Positions 6,601 through 11,557 of a DNA stretch of 11,557 bases are shown here, piece by piece. The translations under genes were made by a program, and so were the position numbers. Origin of the DNA: Acidobacteriota bacterium (GTDB lineage Bacteria > Acidobacteriota > Terriglobia > Terriglobales > Acidobacteriaceae); assembly GCA_028873155.1 (NCBI GenBank), contig JAGWML010000079.1:1-11557 (forward strand), given 5' to 3'. The notes under the pieces were generated by a model. The model worked only from the letters and a program-made list of their open reading frames with translations. It did not search any database and was not told the origin of the DNA. Numbering within the stretch: the stretch's first letter is position 1; every line of letters starts with the position of its first letter.

Positions 6601-7456
6601 CCTGGCGCTTGAGCGAGTTCATCTGCCGCGTTACCTCTTCAAAGATGTCGTCCACGCGAGCCAGATTCTGTTTGGCGCTCTCCAGCCGCAGCTCGGCGAG
6701 GCGCTTCTTGGTCTTGAAGCGAGTGATGCCGGCGGCCTCTTCGATGATGGCGCGACGGTCATAGGGCTTGGCGCTGAGGAGCTGGCCAATCTGCTCCTGC
6801 GCGATGATCGCGTAGCTGTCGGGCCCGAGGCCAGTGCCCATGAAGATGTCCTGAATGTCGCGCAGGCGGCAGAGCTTGCCGTTCAGCAGGTACTCGCTTT
6901 CACCGGTGCGGAAGAGACGCCGGGTGATGACCACTTCGCCTTTCTGCGGCGTGCGCCGGAACTTGCGGCGCCGAATCTTGAGCACGACGGGTTGCGGGCC
7001 TTCCACGCTGGCTTGCGCGTCAGCGGGTTCGTCCTCGTCCTCCAGCACCTGGCCGGGTTGCTCGGCTGAGGCAATCTCTTCCGCTTCTACTGCCTTTTGC
7101 CTGCGCAGCTCTTCCTCGTCCCAGTCCGCGGGGCCGTCGTGATCGATTAAGATCTCCGGCTCAACCGGAATCGGGCCTTCAAAAGCTTCCGGATCGACGA
7201 GGGTAATGGTCACCTCTGCCATTCCGAGAGCCTTGCGCTCGCGCGTGCCGGAGAAGATGACGTCCTGCATGTGGCTGCCGCGCAGGCTTTTTGCGCTCTG
7301 CTCGCCGAGAACCCAGCTCATTCCATCCAGAATGTTGGATTTGCCGCAGCCGTTGGGGCCCACGATGACGGCAATTCCCGTGCCGGGAACCATCAGCTCC
7401 GTGCGGTCGCAAAAGCTCTTAAAGCCGAGGATGTGGATCTTCTTCAGTTTCAGCAT
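3644..7456 (-). CDS. smc: Chromosome segregation protein SMC (condensin ATPase)
   Basis: Smc is the ATP-driven core of bacterial condensin: a cytoplasmic, DNA-bound dimer working with ScpA and ScpB (not in this window). The 1270 residues contain the whole architecture. The Walker A box GPNGCGKSN is at 33-41, then a first coiled coil (about 250-580), a hinge (about 585-745; GALGDGVAPVGTLADFLEV near its start) and a second coiled coil (about 745-1075). The ABC signature LSGGEKALT is at 1171-1179, Walker B FCVLDEVDAPLD at 1195-1206 and the switch histidine in VVTHSK near 1228-1233. It is longer than the usual 1150-1200 residues, mainly because of an acidic-then-basic insertion at about 97-172 in the N-terminal head. 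The ATG at 7456 is preceded by GGAG with a 5-base gap. A good promoter lies at 7544-7572, so it is probably transcribed alone. Confidence 0.97.
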   Translation of the reverse strand: MLKLKKIHILGFKSFCDRTELMVPGTGIAVIVGPNGCGKSNILDGMSWVLGEQSAKSLRGSHMQDVIFSGTRERKALGMAEVTITLVDPEAFEGPIPVEPEILIDHDGPADWDEEELRRQKAVEAEEIASAEQPGQVLEDEDEPADAQASVEGPQPVVLKIRRRKFRRTPQKGEVVITRRLFRTGESEYLLNGKLCRLRDIQDIFMGTGLGPDSYAIIAQEQIGQLLSAKPYDRRAIIEEAAGITRFKTKKRLAELRLESAKQNLARVDDIFEEVTRQMNSLKRQAAKAERFAAVRDELRARLRVVLASRMAQMDAEQTRLDSEIAAHSEKIQASATEIEAWEANQHALTERGYALDHESQEAQNRASAAAVELERAAARERGNAERIADLEARAVSAAAELEQTRTQLAGIAEERAQQKTFLETAAGEARAFHQRVEAQQQEARKAAEEVFAAERNLETSRRHAMHLLTLAGNARNSTAQAEESLAALEREAERLTAEISQAQIELENHGVERGQARMRFESAAETLKRLETEIVTLRENLQTRRSEESTLHTRANQLRSEHASAEGRKRSLEALIRDHSYSTDTVRRLLKPGALGDGVAPVGTLADFLEVSGAHERVVDEFLREELNYVVVKSWDAAEEGVRVLKSGVDGRATFLIHDATQGSLFAETDDTIRTEGVTPLKETIRVLNGFGRSLETILPKLRNGYLVDDSAIAQSLTAQHPHAFFLTPEGECFHNATVTGGKPATQGPLALKRELREIDARMAGIEQNLAEADLQAATLQKNIEELAGQLEAHSEERRQAERDSANQGAALQQMEAEAQRIERRLQEWSLQAARNKDAREAKHTAIEQKREEAVRLEGEHATAEKALEDLNAKLADLRQTREGLQQAAAQVTAELAGLEERRRGAEAAFQRIDRLHADLERRVLTLEQQKAAAEAEREQRTRESAELAERQQQLIATRAEAQTQAQALATEAQTLRHQLADLETLLKTSRIALDQLREERATRQSTAAKLRSDLEHLEGSCMTELNVEAAVLRTDAEIAHLADEALTLEDEACRALRQRMEQMGPVNMMALDEYKETAERHNFLETQRKDLIESIENTQETIKEIEQISRTKFEEAFARINENFGQVFSKLFQGGQAFLRLTDEDNHAESGLEIVASPPGKKLQNVLLLSGGEKALTALSLLVGIFQYKPSPFCVLDEVDAPLDETNVGRLADLLHSLSRETQFLVVTHSKRMMHAADMIYGVTMQEPGVSKVVSVKLSHHEQQRATA

Positions 7457-7543
7457 CGTTACTCCGGTGGTGTTGGGCGCTGCGTTGCCGGACGAATAGC
7501 CCGCGGCAGTCTCGCGCAGCGCGCGGAACTGCCGTTTGTACAG

Positions 7544-7572
7544 ACTCTACGAAGGCGGGAGAGCGGGGTCAA
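7544..7572 (-). promoter_or_regulatory. Predicted sigma70-type promoter of smc
   Basis: On the minus strand TTGACC (complement of 7567-7572, five of six to consensus) is followed after 17 bases by TAGAGT (complement of 7544-7549, four of six). Transcription would begin near 7537, giving a leader of about 80 bases. An 11-base palindrome, CCCGTGACGGG (7576-7586), sits just upstream of the -35 box. Confidence 0.55.
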
Positions 7573-7591
7573 CGGCCCGTGACGGGGTTTT

Positions 7592-7600
7592 TGTGGATAA
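7592..7600 (-). promoter_or_regulatory. Consensus DnaA-box nonamer upstream of smc
   Basis: TGTGGATAA on the plus strand is the exact complement of TTATCCACA, the consensus DnaA box. It lies about 55 bases upstream of the predicted smc transcription start. A 7-of-9 match in the opposite orientation, ATTTCCACA, is at 7680-7688. A single nonamer can occur by chance, so binding is only a suggestion. Confidence 0.45.
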
Positions 7601-7602
7601 GG

Positions 7603-7689
7603 CGGGCCGAAATCGAAGAATCCGTGATTCTTAGGAGATTTTTGGGATTCTTGGGGTTTTGGCCCGAATTCGACCCCGAATTTCCACAG
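7603..7689. other. Repeat-rich, lower-GC non-coding patch between smc and oxyR
   Basis: Several small symmetries are packed together. There is an outer dyad CGGGCC (7603-7608) with GGCCCG (7661-7666), an inner perfect dyad AAGAATC-CGT-GATTCTT (7616-7632), and a direct repeat of GATTCTT at 7626 and 7646 (20 bases apart). A dyad AATTCG-ACCC-CGAATT (7667-7682) follows. Four G-runs on the plus strand (7634-7662) are separated by T-rich spacers. The patch is clearly more AT-rich than its surroundings and is flanked by the exact and the degenerate DnaA-box matches. It also follows the oxyR stop, so part of it may act in oxyR transcript ending, but there is no classic T-tract. Confidence 0.5.
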
Positions 7690-7705
7690 GCGAATCGTCT
7701 TCCAT

Positions 7706-8608
7706 TCAGACTGTCACCAGCGCCGTGCGAATGGCTTCACGGATGACTTTTTCGAGTGCCCGCAGAGCCTGCGGGCGGGGAAATCCCGGGCGGCTGGCAA
7801 GGCGGATGGTGCGCGTGGAGCGTCCGGCGAGAGGACGGAGGGTGATGCCGAGCCGGCCGAGAGAGTCAGCCGCCAGCGCGGGAATGAGAGTGGCGCCATA
7901 GCCCGCGGCGACGAGGTTCACGAGGGTTTCCAGCGTGGCCGCCTGCATGGAGCCGCGCAGGCCGGTGCGCACGCCGTGCTTTGCACCGCAGGCGTGGAGC
8001 GCCTGGACGGCGAGACAGTGCCCGTCGGCCAGCACGAGCAACTCGTCGCTCAGGGCGTCTTCGCTCACTATCGACTGGCTGGCGAGGCGATGTGTTGGGG
8101 GAAGGGCGGCAAGGAGCGGTTCGTCGAAGAGAGCCAATTCGGTGATCTCCGGCGAATCCGTCGCCGTGGCGAGCAGGGCAGCGTCGAGACGGTGGTTGCG
8201 CAGGCCGTCGATCAGGACACGCGTCTGGTCTTCCCACAGTTCGATGCTCAGGGCAGGATAGGCTGCGCGAAGTGGCCGGAGGATCAGCGGCATCAGGTAA
8301 GGCGCGAGCGTGGGAATGACGCCGAGCTTGAGAGGGCCGTCGAGCGGATCGCGCGCTGCCCGCGCCACCTCTTCCATCAGGGCTGCCTCGCGCAGGGCGC
8401 GCTGCGCATGGGCGAGAATGCGGCTGCCGACGGCCGTGAGCTCGACGCGCTTGTTGGTGCGTTCGAGCAGGGTGACGCCGAGCTCACCCTCCAGCTTGCG
8501 CACCTGGCTGCTGAGTGTCGGCTGGCTAATGTTGCAGGCCGCAGCGGCGCGGCCAAAGTGGCGATGCTCGGCGACGGCAACCAGATACCTGAGATCCTGA
8601 AGATTCAT
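7706..8608 (-). CDS. oxyR: Hydrogen-peroxide-sensing LysR-type regulator OxyR
   Basis: OxyR is a cytoplasmic tetrameric activator that senses hydrogen peroxide through a disulfide switch and turns on catalase, peroxiredoxin and related genes. From the ATG at 8608 the protein has 300 residues, close to E. coli OxyR (305). The N-terminus MNLQDLRYLVAVAEHRHFGR and the winged helix-turn-helix (SQPTLSSQVRKLE at 28-40) closely match E. coli OxyR. The regulatory domain has the LADGHCL block with Cys198 and a second cysteine at 207, the same spacing of nine as Cys199 and Cys208 in E. coli. The frame is open upstream to 8680, but homology begins at 8608; a GAGGA lies about 12 bases upstream of that ATG. 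It is divergent from recQ across a 211-base gap. No catalase or ahpC gene is visible beside it. Confidence 0.93.
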   Translation of the reverse strand: MNLQDLRYLVAVAEHRHFGRAAAACNISQPTLSSQVRKLEGELGVTLLERTNKRVELTAVGSRILAHAQRALREAALMEEVARAARDPLDGPLKLGVIPTLAPYLMPLILRPLRAAYPALSIELWEDQTRVLIDGLRNHRLDAALLATATDSPEITELALFDEPLLAALPPTHRLASQSIVSEDALSDELLVLADGHCLAVQALHACGAKHGVRTGLRGSMQAATLETLVNLVAAGYGATLIPALAADSLGRLGITLRPLAGRSTRTIRLASRPGFPRPQALRALEKVIREAIRTALVTV

Positions 8609-8638
8609 CGAAGGCGTGCTTCCTCGTCGCTCTGATCC

Positions 8639-8657
8639 ATAGCTGAGAGTAATGATA
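8639..8657 (-). promoter_or_regulatory. Possible oxyR -10 box and OxyR-like half operator
   Basis: Reading toward oxyR, TATCAT (complement of 8652-8657) matches five of six bases of a -10 box but has no good -35 element, as is common for activator- or autoregulated promoters. Overlapping it, ATTACTCTCAGCTAT (complement of 8639-8653) resembles one half of the E. coli OxyR site ATAGntnnnanCTAT: CTAT, the inner t and a, and the first AT agree. The second half is not evident. LysR-type regulators often repress their own gene from such a position. Confidence 0.25.
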
Positions 8658-8766
8658 AGGCGGCAGGCGATTGACTGCATGTATCAGAAAACTGCACTCG
8701 TTGGCTACCGCCTGGGTTTCGCTCTACTTGCTCGCCCCCGGTCTCCCGGTGCGGTTCTTGCAGGCA

Positions 8767-8779
8767 GTCCTTAGAGGAC
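8767..8779. promoter_or_regulatory. Small palindrome upstream of recQ
   Basis: GTCCT-TAG-AGGAC is a perfect dyad with 5-base arms, 40 bases before the recQ start codon. It could be an operator or RNA hairpin, or chance. I see no convincing -35/-10 pair for recQ in the surrounding 8609-8819 gap. Confidence 0.25.
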
Positions 8780-8819
8780 GTGGCGGGTATGACTGCTAGA
8801 GTGAGGGCTGAGACTCCTG

Positions 8820-10880
8820 ATGGTGAACGCCAATCCGCACGCGCCCGATCTGAAACACCTCCTGCAGACGGTTTTTGGATTCAGCAGCTTTCGCGCGAAT
8901 CAGGAGGCAGTGTGTCGCGCGGCAGTCGACGGGCGAGATCTGCTGCTGGTGATGCCGACCGGGTCCGGCAAGAGTCTCTGCTATCAGTTGCCGGCGCTGG
9001 CGTTGGGCGGAACGGCGCTGGTGATCTCCCCTTTGATTGCGCTGATGGAGGATCAGGCGGCCAAGCTGTCTGCGCTGGGCCTGCGCGTTGCCCGTATCCA
9101 CTCCGGGCTGGACCGCGCTGTGGCGCGGCAGGCGTGTGTTGATTATCTGCAGGGCGGTTTGCAGTTTCTCTTTATTGCGCCGGAACGGCTGCGCGTGCCC
9201 GGCTTTCCAGAGATGCTGGCGAAGCACAAGCCCGCGCTGATTGCCATCGACGAGGCGCACTGCATCTCGCAATGGGGGCACGACTTTCGGCCGGACTACC
9301 GGATGCTGGGCCAGCACCTGCCTGCGCTGCGTCCTGCTCCGGTGCTGGCGCTGACTGCGACGGCGACACCGACGGTGCAGTCGGATATTGTCGAGCAGCT
9401 GGCGATGGAGCGGCCGGCAAAGTTCATTCATGGCTTCCGGCGCGAGAATCTCGCCATTGAGGTGGTTGAGACGCCTGTACCGGAGCGGGCTCGCGTGGTT
9501 TGCGGATTGCTGGCGGACCCGGCGCGCCGTCCTGCCATCGTCTATGCGCCTTCGCGAAAGCAGGCGGAGCTGCTTGCCGGGGAACTGGCGGCAAGGATGC
9601 CGGCAGCCGCCTATCACGCGGGTCTGGACGCCGAAAGGCGCGAGCAGGTGCAGGAGGCTTTTCAGGCTGGGAAACTGGACGTGGTAGTGGCCACCATCGC
9701 CTTCGGCATGGGCATTGACAAGGCGGATATTCGCACCGTGATTCATGCCGGGCTACCTGCGACGCTGGAGGGCTATTACCAGGAGATTGGCCGTGCCGGA
9801 CGGGATGGAAAGCAAAGCAGGACTTTCCTGATGCACAGCTATGCGGACCAGAGGACGCACGACTTCTTTCTCAACCGGGACTACCCGCCGCCGGGCGATC
9901 TGGAGCGGGTGTATCGCGCTCTGGGGGAGAATCCGCTGCCGCTGGATGAGCTGCGCAATAGTTCGAAACTGGATGAAGAGGCATTTGATAAAGCACTGGA
10001 AAAACTGGAGATTCATGGCGGGGTGAAAGTGGATTATAACGGCACCGCGACCCGCGGCGGGCCGGGCTGGAAGAAAACCTACACGGTGCAGGCGCGGCAC
10101 CGCGCGGAGCAGTTGGAGAAGGTGGTGCGGTACACGGAATCAAGCGCGTGCCGGATGGCGGCGCTGGTGGGCCACTTTGGCGACGAGGAAGATGCGAACC
10201 GGCAGTGCGGCGTCTGCGATGCCTGCGATCCGGAGGGTGCGGTGTTGAAGCTCTTCCGCCGGGCGAGCGCGGCAGAGCGCGAGCTGGCGCATGCGATTGC
10301 CGACGATCTGCGTCCGGTGGCCTACAAGGCGGCGGGAACGTTGCAGCGAGGCCTGGAGCTGGCGGGTCGCGTGGGCCGGGACGAGTTGAACGCGCTGCTG
10401 GACGGGATGACGCGGGCGGGACTGATTGAGCAGGAAGATGCAGTCTATGAGAAGGACGGCGAGGTGCGGCGGTTCCGCAAGGCGCGGCTGACGGAGAAGG
10501 GAATGGAGATGCGGCGCTCCCTTCCGCTGGAGTTGCTGATCGCCGATGGGATGGTGGAGGAGTTTGGCGGCGGGCGGCGGGAAAAGCCAGCAAAGGTTGC
10601 TGCCGCAAAGCCGCGAGCCGCGAAGAAAGCAGAAGCCCAGGTCGCTGCTTTATCACCCGGCGAGGAGGCGTTGGCGGCGCGGCTGAAAGAGTGGCGGACG
10701 GCTGAGGCCAAACGGCTGCGTGTTCCGGCCTATGTAGTGATGCATGACCGGACGCTGAACGCCGTGGCGCGCAGCCGGCCGAAGACGCCCAGGGAGTTGC
10801 TGCTGGTGGATGGGATGGGTTCAGCCAAAGTGGATCGATTTGGCGCGGCGATTCTGGAGATCAGCGCGGCTGAAATTTAA
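8820..10880 (+). CDS. recQ: RecQ-family ATP-dependent 3'-5' DNA helicase
   Basis: RecQ unwinds DNA 3' to 5' in recombination and replication repair. The 686 residues show FGFSSFRANQEA (19-30, motif 0), Walker A PTGSGKS (46-52), DEAHCISQWGHDFRP (144-158), TATAT (179-183), AYHAGLD (264-270), ATIAFGMGIDK (291-301) and QEIGRAGRDG (321-330, motif VI). A zinc site has C444, C463, C466 and C469, close to the E. coli spacing. A winged-helix-like region follows (about 480-565), then an Ala/Lys-rich linker (585-610) and an HRDC domain (about 612-684). It is longer than E. coli RecQ (about 610). About 60 extra residues lie between motif VI and the zinc site (roughly 355-430) and look like a small helical, possibly winged-helix, domain. 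The ATG at 8820 has GAGGG 12 bases upstream; a GTG directly after it is an alternative start. Confidence 0.94.
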   Translation: MVNANPHAPDLKHLLQTVFGFSSFRANQEAVCRAAVDGRDLLLVMPTGSGKSLCYQLPALALGGTALVISPLIALMEDQAAKLSALGLRVARIHSGLDRAVARQACVDYLQGGLQFLFIAPERLRVPGFPEMLAKHKPALIAIDEAHCISQWGHDFRPDYRMLGQHLPALRPAPVLALTATATPTVQSDIVEQLAMERPAKFIHGFRRENLAIEVVETPVPERARVVCGLLADPARRPAIVYAPSRKQAELLAGELAARMPAAAYHAGLDAERREQVQEAFQAGKLDVVVATIAFGMGIDKADIRTVIHAGLPATLEGYYQEIGRAGRDGKQSRTFLMHSYADQRTHDFFLNRDYPPPGDLERVYRALGENPLPLDELRNSSKLDEEAFDKALEKLEIHGGVKVDYNGTATRGGPGWKKTYTVQARHRAEQLEKVVRYTESSACRMAALVGHFGDEEDANRQCGVCDACDPEGAVLKLFRRASAAERELAHAIADDLRPVAYKAAGTLQRGLELAGRVGRDELNALLDGMTRAGLIEQEDAVYEKDGEVRRFRKARLTEKGMEMRRSLPLELLIADGMVEEFGGGRREKPAKVAAAKPRAAKKAEAQVAALSPGEEALAARLKEWRTAEAKRLRVPAYVVMHDRTLNAVARSRPKTPRELLLVDGMGSAKVDRFGAAILEISAAEI

Positions 10881-10893
10881 ATGGAACTGCCGC

Positions 10894-10920
10894 CCGGCTT
10901 GCTCAGCAAGAGCAAACCGG
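10894..10920. terminator. Hairpin between convergent recQ and cyclophilin genes
   Basis: CCGG-C-TTGCTC pairs with GAGCAA-A-CCGG around a five-base loop AGCAA, with one C/A mismatch. It lies 14 bases after the recQ stop and 37 bases from the stop of the convergent cyclophilin gene, the expected place for a two-way terminator. No T-tract follows on either strand, so it is not a classic intrinsic terminator. Confidence 0.45.
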
Positions 10921-10957
10921 ACGGGATGTCGGGAAGGTGCCTCAAGCGGGACGCAGA

Positions 10958-11488
10958 CTAGGCCACTCGCTCGATGACGACGGATTCGAGGACTACGGGC
11001 TTGTGGGGCTTGTCCTGCGAGTTGCGCGCGACCTTGGAGATGGCGACGACGATTTCCTGGCCTTCGACGACTTCGCCGAAGATGGTGTGATTGCCGGTAA
11101 GCCAGGGCGTGGGCGCGACGGTGAGGAAGAACTGGGAGCCGTTTGTGCCGGGGCCGGAGTTGGCCATGGCGAGTTTGCCGGGCTTGTCAAACTTGTGGGG
11201 TGAGCCCTTGGTCTCGTCCTGGAAGCGGTAGCCGGGGCCGCCCATGCCGGTGCCGGCGGGGTCGCCGCCCTGAATCATGAAGTCGGGAATAACGCGATGG
11301 AAGATGGTGCCGTCGTAGAGCTTGCTGGAGGATTTGGAGCGGGTGACGGGGTGTGTCCACTCGCGGGAGCCCTCAGCGAGCTCAATGAAGTTCTTGACGG
11401 TGACGGGCGCGTCCGTTTCAAAGAGGCGGACGGTGACTTTGCCTTCTGTGGTCTGAAAGACAGCGTAGGTTCCTGCGGCGAGTGCCAT
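10958..11488 (-). CDS. Cyclophilin-type peptidyl-prolyl cis-trans isomerase
   Basis: Cyclophilins speed cis-trans isomerisation of peptide bonds before proline and help protein folding. The 176 residues include FHRVIPDFMIQGGDP (63-77), with the catalytic-type Arg65 and pocket residues Phe70, Met71 and Gln73. They also include GYRF (86-89), MANSGPGTNGSQFFLT (108-123) and WLTGNHTIFGEV (129-140), with Trp129 and His134 at the positions of Trp121 and His126 of human cyclophilin A. There is no signal peptide or membrane segment, so it is a cytosolic, PpiB-like single-domain enzyme. The ATG at 11488 follows a strong AGGAG with a 5-base gap (complement of 11494-11498), which fixes the start. Its promoter is not visible: the remaining 69 bases to the window edge hold only a small dyad, GGTCC...GGACC (11520-11535). 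It converges on recQ. Confidence 0.95.
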   Translation of the reverse strand: MALAAGTYAVFQTTEGKVTVRLFETDAPVTVKNFIELAEGSREWTHPVTRSKSSSKLYDGTIFHRVIPDFMIQGGDPAGTGMGGPGYRFQDETKGSPHKFDKPGKLAMANSGPGTNGSQFFLTVAPTPWLTGNHTIFGEVVEGQEIVVAISKVARNSQDKPHKPVVLESVVIERVA

Positions 11489-11557
11489 TGCGACTCCTGG
11501 GTGAAGGGTTGAGATTCGGGGTCCTCGGCGGGACCGCCTGATGCAATCAAGAGCGCC

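Noticed and set aside
7590..7690. Chromosome replication origin
   Set aside because: There is only one exact and one weak DnaA box, and no dnaA, dnaN, gidA or rpmH gene nearby. It is kept as a DnaA-linked regulatory candidate only.
7976..8635. Plus-strand 219-residue open frame opposite oxyR
   Set aside because: It is fully antisense to a strongly supported LysR-type gene, with no family match.
8796..9746. Minus-strand 316-residue open frame opposite recQ
   Set aside because: It is the antisense shadow of the conserved helicase motifs; the product is rich in Arg, His and Gln without a fold I can recognise.
1..11557. Mobile elements, CRISPR array, tRNA or rRNA genes
   Set aside because: No transposase or integrase reading frames, regularly spaced repeats, terminal inverted repeats or recognisable RNA-gene cores are seen. 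The gene set is core chromosomal.

Overview
The window is a chromosomal stretch of a GC-rich bacterium. By eye G+C is around 60% or a little more, and third codon positions are GC-rich. Every large gene is a bacterial housekeeping or stress gene. The style of the proteins (a eukaryote-like PurC, an Smc with a long charged insertion, a RecQ with an extra domain) suggests an Acidobacteriota-type organism. That assignment is an inference from impression, not a search result. I see no phage, transposase, CRISPR, tRNA or rRNA.

Layout. Positions 1-2222 (minus strand) hold a compact run: purC, cvpA, a small Fis-type DNA-binding protein and a HAD-family hydrolase cut by the left edge. Gaps are 17-56 bases, so they are probably one operon, read from a sigma70-like promoter at 2364-2392 whose -35 box lies inside a perfect 15-base palindrome. 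Positions 2223-2799 are the longest non-coding stretch. It holds the purC leader with a 15-base tandem repeat, a doubtful 48-codon ORF, and on the plus strand a cluster of three strong dyads ending in a convincing intrinsic terminator (2611-2728). A CPBP-family membrane protease follows on the plus strand (2800-3690). Its 3' end overlaps, tail to tail, the 3' end of a full-length smc (3644-7456, minus).

The smc-oxyR gap (7457-7705) has a good smc promoter, an exact DnaA-box nonamer 20 bases upstream of the -35 element, and a lower-GC patch of short inverted and direct repeats. oxyR (7706-8608, minus) keeps both peroxide-sensing cysteines and is divergent from a RecQ helicase gene (8820-10880, plus). 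A hairpin separates recQ from a convergent cytosolic cyclophilin gene (10958-11488, minus).

Functional picture. The left block combines purine synthesis with cvpA, a pairing known from other bacteria, plus a possible nucleoid or transcription factor. The right block combines chromosome organisation (Smc), peroxide sensing (OxyR) and DNA repair (RecQ). I do not see a clearly new multi-gene system. The best candidates for something undescribed are non-coding: the dyad cluster at 2611-2728, where two hairpin loops carry the same CGACCTCC (anti-Shine-Dalgarno-like) 8-mer, and the DnaA-box/repeat region upstream of smc. On the protein side, the Smc head insertion and the RecQ inter-domain insertion deserve a look.
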